Below are positions 59,301 through 64,000 of a stretch of 64,000 bases of DNA, one piece after another. The position numbers and the translations under genes were made by a program. The notes under the pieces are model-generated. The model was not told where the DNA came from and ran no database searches. It saw only the letters and a program-made list of their open reading frames with translations. How positions within the stretch are numbered: the first letter of the stretch is position 1; the number at the start of each line of letters is the position of its first letter. The DNA lies in assembly GCA_947095585.1 (NCBI GenBank), contig OX352761.1:54606432-54670431 (forward strand). The letters run 5' to 3'. The stretch comes from Nephrocerus scutellatus (lineage: Eukaryota > Arthropoda > Insecta > Diptera > Pipunculidae).

Positions 59301-59470
59301 TAAAAAGGTTGTGCATTTGGTAAAGGATTTGAAACAAGGTCTGCTTTTATGTAATTTTTATTGGATCCGGTATCTATCAGAATTCTTAATAATTGTCCGT
59401 TCTTCGTTCTGCACTCAAAGTAGGGCAGCGAAGAACAATCTAGTCTAAAAAATGTATATCTGTAAAGTCC
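56312..59470 (-). CDS. E10 Pol: protease, RT, RNase H, integrase
   Basis: The open minus frame overlaps the gag end and is probably entered by -1 frameshifting. The protease site ILIDTGSNKNYI (plus about 59,345-59,380) lies upstream of the first ATG at 59,257. RT motifs are SPVWIVPKK, YRMVIDYRKLNAL, FSVIDLKSGFHQI, LPFGLKNAPSIFQRA and the catalytic box YIDDIVIFSK. RNase H has LTTDASNYAIGAVLEQ and ILTDHQPLTYAL. Integrase has HKRAHRNSNENRIQI, CTTCKENKYERH, LHIDIYST, VVIDNEKSLNSA and SEVNGQVERFHSTL. About 1,050 codons, fully open, and likely active or recently so. Confidence 0.9.
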   Translation of the reverse strand, partial: GLYRYTFFRLDCSSLPYFECRTKNGQLLRILIDTGSNKNYIKADLVSNPLPNAQPFYANSIGGNVKISHFTMVNLFGLKDTDVKFFILPSLKSFHAILGNDSLKELSAIIFTRDSYMVIEDKVKIRIKQHAYMAVNKIETKLDHLNTLQRNRINDVIRNVPNLFTEPDEKLTFTTVVKGDIRTTSDIPIYSKYYPYPMALKDEVEQQVRQLLNDGIIRPSRSPYNSPVWIVPKKADSSNKKKYRMVIDYRKLNALTISDKYPIPEINEVLSQLGQSKWFSVIDLKSGFHQIPLREADIEKTAFSVNNAKYEFTRLPFGLKNAPSIFQRALDDILRELIGKICYVYIDDIVIFSKDEDTHFKNLKKIFETLEKANLKVQLDKCSFLKNEVEFLGFIISSNGIKTNPAKVDAIANFPCPKTLKDLRSFLGLSGYYRRFIKGYASLAKPLTSLLRGEGGRISKNASSKTTIQLNDEALEAFNKLKNSLVSSDLLLAYPDFTKEFYLTTDASNYAIGAVLEQNGKPITFISRTLNKTEESYATNEKEMLAIIWALHSLRNFLYGSRKVKILTDHQPLTYALSNKNNNAKMKRWKAILEEYNHEIIYKPGKTNVVADALSRPPRDSAINSLTATQHSDESSSHNLIPSVETPINVFRNQLILKIGNISRHDFKTPFPRFRRHILIEPSYNKENLIGIFKRFLNPTVLNGIMTSEEVMGLIQEIYPLYFSNYRIRFTRVEVEDITEQSEQENIILETHKRAHRNSNENRIQILERYYFPKMSANIRKIVNQCTTCKENKYERHPNNPIIKSTPIPQYPGHTLHIDIYSTERNLVLTALDKFSKFAQAKPLKSRAIEDIRRPLRDILFFYGVPKFVVIDNEKSLNSASITFMMQDQLNIKVFQTPSYKSEVNGQVERFHSTLSEIMRCLKTDGMHRSFEELLERSVYEYNSSIHSTINRKPIEIFYGRNISTDPDQFEKCRHETIQRLRAKQEKDLTYHNKKRQPEKNYEVGQTIYVKHNKRQGSKLTVRYKKEIVQENKPSVVITTSGRTIHKSNIRN

Positions 59471-60891
59471 AAAATTTCTTTTTCTTCATTCCGGAACTCT
59501 TCATATCCTTCAACGTAATCTGCGAACGGTTGTTCGATTTGGTCTATTTCTGAGTCAAGTTGCTGTTCGTAACTTACTACGTCTTGTTCTTGTGGTTCAA
59601 TGTGGAAATTTCGTTGGTACTTCATAGGTCTGGGTTGTTGTGGCTCGACTGGAGGTCTTTTACCAAACATTGGGTTTGGAGCTGGTCTGTTCATGTAGTT
59701 TACTCCCTTTGATCGCATGCTTTGGTCTACGTCCATCGGTTCTGGTCTGGGTTGCGGCTTCGGCGCAGAGGGACGTGCCGGTATTGGAATATTATTTTGA
59801 CCTTGATATCGTGAGTAATTCTGGTTAAACTGTTGTTGTCTATAAGCGTTTTGATTTGCAGGGAAATTAGAATTAAAATTGTGCGGTCTGTGACGGTTTA
59901 GATTGGTATATTGATTGAAATTGAATGGTGGTTGGGGTAGGTACGTTAGCTGAGGATAAAAATCTTGTCTATTTTTTTGAGTATTACCATAGTTCATGTT
60001 TCTTCGAAGAGGCATTTGTGGTTGATTAACTACTGCACGTGTTGGGCCGTTATGCGTGATTGCATATTGGGTACGGAAATTCTGGTTCTCCAGTTTAAAA
60101 CATAGGTGTAGCGCTTGTGGAAGATCTGTAGGTTCTCTCATGCCAAGTAATCTTGGTAGATCACCTTTCAAGCCTCGTATAAACGTATCGAGGGCTTTGT
60201 CGCGATATGTTTGTGTTAGCAATGATAAGGACTCGCTGCTAACATCCATGGACCCTAACTTATTTAATATGAGGGATAGATGAGCATAGACTTGGTGATA
60301 AAATTCTTGCACGGTGTGATTCCCTTGAACTAATGAAGACATTTGATATTCTAATGTGGACAAATCGCGCTTGTCCGCATAATGCATTGTAAGGCATCGT
60401 GAGATGCACTTCCAATCTAATGGGGTATTATATGATTCTAATACCACATCGGCTTGACCAACTATTTTATTTCTTATAACACTCAAAATACCATAATACT
60501 TTGGTGTACCTCTAATTGTTTCGTATAATTGTAAAATACGATCAACACTTTTTTTCCAGGAATTAAATTCACCTGGTTGACCTGTAAAGTCTTTAAGGCT
60601 TCGTACTACGTCAGGTATTTTGTCAAGTTCGTTTAGGTTTGCACGGAATTCGGGGTTAATAATTTGGTCTGTACCACTAAAGCCATCAGAATTGGGACTA
60701 ATTATTGACTGAACCCATTGTCGACCTTCACTTTGAAGGACACGACTCACTATGCCGGTTACCAGATTATTTAATGCTTCGCTTGTAATTACCTCGCGAG
60801 CATTAGGATTGGGAGGATTTGGTGGATTTTGGGGATTCGGAGCAATGTCTGGATTAAGGATTGGTGGTCGGATGAGAGGTGGGTTTGCCAT
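59440..60891 (-). CDS. E10 Gag
   Basis: 483 codons, intact, starting at an ATG preceded by the LTR leader. It has a Pro/Asn-rich N terminus, then the capsid region of the 17.6/297 group: KIPDVVRSLKDFTGQPGEF, CLTMHYADKRDLSTLEYQ, VQEFYHQVYAHLSLILNKL and DTFIRGLKGDLPRLLGM. The C-terminal third is rich in Asn, Gln, Pro, Tyr and Arg with no CCHC knuckle, which is normal for this group. An acidic tail (EEFRNEEKEILDFTD) ends at the frameshift site. Confidence 0.92.
   Translation of the reverse strand: MANPPLIRPPILNPDIAPNPQNPPNPPNPNAREVITSEALNNLVTGIVSRVLQSEGRQWVQSIISPNSDGFSGTDQIINPEFRANLNELDKIPDVVRSLKDFTGQPGEFNSWKKSVDRILQLYETIRGTPKYYGILSVIRNKIVGQADVVLESYNTPLDWKCISRCLTMHYADKRDLSTLEYQMSSLVQGNHTVQEFYHQVYAHLSLILNKLGSMDVSSESLSLLTQTYRDKALDTFIRGLKGDLPRLLGMREPTDLPQALHLCFKLENQNFRTQYAITHNGPTRAVVNQPQMPLRRNMNYGNTQKNRQDFYPQLTYLPQPPFNFNQYTNLNRHRPHNFNSNFPANQNAYRQQQFNQNYSRYQGQNNIPIPARPSAPKPQPRPEPMDVDQSMRSKGVNYMNRPAPNPMFGKRPPVEPQQPRPMKYQRNFHIEPQEQDVVSYEQQLDSEIDQIEQPFADYVEGYEEFRNEEKEILDFTDIHFLD
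59446..59452 (-). promoter_or_regulatory. Candidate -1 ribosomal frameshift site, T TTT TTA
   Basis: In the gag frame the codons read cat ttt tta gac tag, so the heptamer T TTT TTA sits in the correct phase two codons before the gag stop. A -1 slip leads into the open protease/pol frame. This is the same slippery heptamer as in HIV-1. A stimulatory structure downstream was not assessed. Confidence 0.65.
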
Positions 60892-61495
60892 GATTTTAAA
60901 AATAAATTTAAGAACTTGGGTGTACCTTTTTTATAAATATTAGCGTTTAGAATCTTAGGAGATGTTTAATAACTCACTTGTTTAAAAAAAAAAAAAAAAA
61001 TTATTGGTTTAAAAACTCTCTTAATCGATATAAATTTTTTTATATTAATTTAGATATGGATAAGTTTTAATGCTCACTCACTTATTTAATAGATATTAAT
61101 AGATATTTCTTTAGAATTTAGAACGCGATTGCTCTTTTAAATTTGCAAAAAAAATTTGTTATTAAATGAAAATTATGTTATCGTTTATAAATATATATGA
61201 AATTGAAATTTTAAATTTTTATTTATTCTTACTCTAAGCACTTGTTTCTTACACTAGTGCGGTTCGTTGCATCCTGGAGCGGCTGTCAAAATTTGATTGA
61301 CTCCTTTTCCTCTGGTTCTTTTATTATGAATCAGCTACTGGGGGGCCTCTTTTCTCCTAGGTCGGTTTTTTCGATTATTGTGTTTTAAATTCGCAGTTTA
61401 AACACACTATATTTTTGAGATGATTGAATTCACTGTTCAAAACACACTTTTTATTTTTACCCGTGAACACAAATTTAGTATTGACTTTTACACGG
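60892..61495 (-). other. E10 leader
   Basis: About 600 bp between primer site and gag start on the minus strand. AT-rich, with an A17 homopolymer near 60,984-61,000 (plus strand), and no coding frame. Confidence 0.6.
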
Positions 61496-61513
61496 GTCCC
61501 TGCTCGGGCGCCA
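61496..61513 (-). promoter_or_regulatory. Primer-binding site of E10
   Basis: On the minus strand tggcgcccgagcagggac, sharing its first T with the end of the LTR. It is the same 18-mer as in E3 and is complementary to tRNA-Lys(UUU) with one G-U type mismatch (tRNA from memory). Confidence 0.75.
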
Positions 61514-61996
61514 GTTAATTTTATACTACAAAGTTTGGTTTAAAAAAAATAACTTTATTTTATTCTCACTAAGGCAACTGTATTATTATATTATTTAATC
61601 AATAGAACTCAGTACTACAAATAGTCGACTGAACTTGATACTAAGAGCTTAACTAGGCAACTGAACTCGAACTTAACACTATAAACTTAATTAGGCAACT
61701 GAACAATGATATTACTTATGAGCTAGTATTTATAGTGGGAGAAACTGTGTGGACAGATGGGCTGCGGATGAAGGCCAGACGCTTGGTCAGCAAATGTTCA
61801 TATGTGATGCGGATGAAGGCCAGACGCTTGGTCATCAAATGTTCATATGTGATGCGGATGAAGGCCAGACGCTTGGTCATCAAATGTTTATGTCTGCCGC
61901 GGATGTTTACGTCTGCTGCGGATTCAGTTCGGATAATTTGTGGCTGGATACATAGTTATTTGATACAAAGTGATGATTAGGTTTCGTTTGTTAACT
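61513..61996 (-). repeat. 5' LTR of E10 with 45-bp repeats
   Basis: 484 bp. Contains the 45-bp unit starting tgcggatgaaggccagacgc at 61,763, 61,808 and (partial) 61,853, against one copy in the 3' LTR. The length difference of 90 bp equals exactly two units. Confidence 0.92.
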
Positions 61997-63495
61997 TATA
62001 CTATATCTTACATACCTACTTTATTTCAAATTATTCCATTTATACATAAGCTAAGAAATACAGTACACCTATTATTCGAGAATTCACTTACATACTTTAT
62101 TTCAACTACACTACACATATACATATAATACACGACAATCCATATACCTATATTTCTTTACAATTATCCTAATCGATTCATACTTAAGCTAAGATGTACA
62201 CTACACAGAATATACTATATCTTACATATCTACTTTATTTCAAATAATTCTTTTATACTTAAGCTAAGAAATACATTACACATAATATACTATAACTTAC
62301 TTACATATTCTAATAGTTTTATAATTAATTAAAGATATACACTACACATAACACATGACAATCTTTATACCTACATTATCTCTAATTATCCTATTCGTTC
62401 TTACTATACTATAATTCACATACCTATTTTATTTCAAACCATTCATTTCATATTTAAGCTAAGTTTTTATACTACACAGAATATACTATATCTTACATAT
62501 CTACTTTATTTCAAATAATTCTTTTATACTTAAGCTAAGAAATACATTACACATAATATACTATAACTTACTTACATCTTCTAATAGTTTTATAATTAAT
62601 TAAAGATATACACTACACATAACACATGACAATCTTTATACCTACATTATCTCTAATTATCCTATTCGTTCTTACTATACTATAATTCACATAACTATTT
62701 TATTTCAAACCATTCATTTCATATTTAAGCTAAGTTTTTATACTACACAGAATATACTATATCTTACATATCTACTTTATTTCAAATAATTCTTTTATAC
62801 TTAAGCTAAGAAATACATTATACATAATATACTATAACTTACTTACATATTCTAATAGTTTTTATAATTAATTAAAGATATACACTACACATAACACACG
62901 ACAATCTTTATACCTACATTATCTCTAATTATCCTATTCGTTCTTACTATACTATAATTCACATACCTACTTTATTTCAAACCATTCATTTCATACTTAA
63001 GCTAAGTCTTTATACTACACAGAATATACTATATCTTGCATATCTACTTTATTTCAAATAATTCTTTTATACTTAAGTTAAGAAATACACTACACCTGTA
63101 ATCGATTGTTCATGCTATCCGTGGCCTTATAGTATTCTAATAACTAGGGTAAATATTGTTCAGTTAATTAGATAATAACTTTACAGAAATAAAATCAATT
63201 ATAACGTTCCCTCGAATTATAAAGTCTTCCTTTTTATTTCAAATTGAGTTCAGATTCCGCCGCCTCATCGTTGGTTCCTTACCTTTTCTTGATTTTTTTT
63301 TGTTATCTCTATTTGTATCCCTACTATGATCGGGTCATATCGAAATGTGCACGCAAATAATTATTTGTGTATGGCATGGACAGCTGACGGGCCAAGGCCC
63401 ACCCCAATCCGACGAGCTAGTTAGCGCATCCGCTAGGCGTGCACGCTGGCCCCGAAACAGCTGTCATGGGAAATCACACCTATAAGACCATTACA
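61997..63495 (+). repeat. 3' LTR of E9, right part
   Basis: Resumes with tata (the second TSD copy of E10) and matches 43,735-45,516 of the 5' LTR. About 35 bp are missing near 62,108 (ttaacctattcg... of the repeat unit), along with one copy of the 250-bp unit boundary sequence. It ends CCATTACA at 63,495. Confidence 0.9.

Positions 63496-64000
<505 letters not shown>

Larger units (their letters stand above)
54361..61996 (-). mobile_element. E10, 297/17.6-like Gypsy with env, inserted in the E9 3' LTR
   Basis: 7,636 bp on the minus strand. It has AGTTAA...TTAACT termini, a TSD tata (54,357-54,360 and 61,997-62,000), the TATA-rich target preference known for this group, and LTRs identical except for a 45-bp repeat count. 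Gag and pol are open; env has one visible frameshift. It is the youngest insertion in the nest. Relative of E4. Confidence 0.92.

Overview
This is a 64-kb stretch of insect nuclear DNA made almost entirely of transposable elements. No conventional host gene is recognisable. The insect assignment rests on two things. A cytochrome oxidase I fragment reads correctly only with invertebrate mitochondrial codons (TGA=Trp, ATA=Met, AGA=Ser). The retroelement families are also typical of insects: BEL/Pao, 17.6/297-like Gypsy with env, R1-like, and R4/Dong-like elements. A fly is my best guess, but the order is not proven.

Region 1 (1-10,950) is a decayed BEL/Pao element on the minus strand with gag, protease, RT/RNase H, integrase and an env-like start. 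A 2.86-kb internal block running from RT to env is present three times in tandem. A tRNA-Trp primer site lies at 10,481-10,493.

Region 2 (11,882-28,960) is a four-layer nest. A decayed Gypsy (E2) is split inside its protease by E3, a Gypsy that lacks RT and integrase. The 3' LTR of E3 is split by an unclassified sequence (E5), and E5 is split by a 297-like env-bearing Gypsy (E4, 17,466-24,721, TSD tgta).

Region 3 (28,961-41,620) is a LINE graveyard. It holds an (TTA)n tract of about 0.85 kb, an R1-like endonuclease start, a 200-N gap, three R4/Dong-like fragments bounded by (AAT)n, a tRNA-derived SINE, a CR1/Jockey-type LINE on the minus strand, and an R1-like ORF1.

Region 4 (41,617-64,000) is a decayed COI insertion (NUMT) split by E9, a recent Gypsy with 3.3-kb LTRs and 4-bp TSDs (aatg). 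Its single 1667-codon gag-pol frame begins with a RING-H2 finger. The 3' LTR of E9 is in turn split by E10, a recent 297-like element on the minus strand (TSD tata) with open gag and pol, a T TTT TTA slippery site at their junction, and an env broken by one frameshift.

The most notable observation is the RING-H2 domain at the N terminus of the E9 Gag-Pol polyprotein. E2, a relative in the same window, has no visible RING. E9 also has very long repeat-filled LTRs and a ten-copy 80-83-bp array in its leader.
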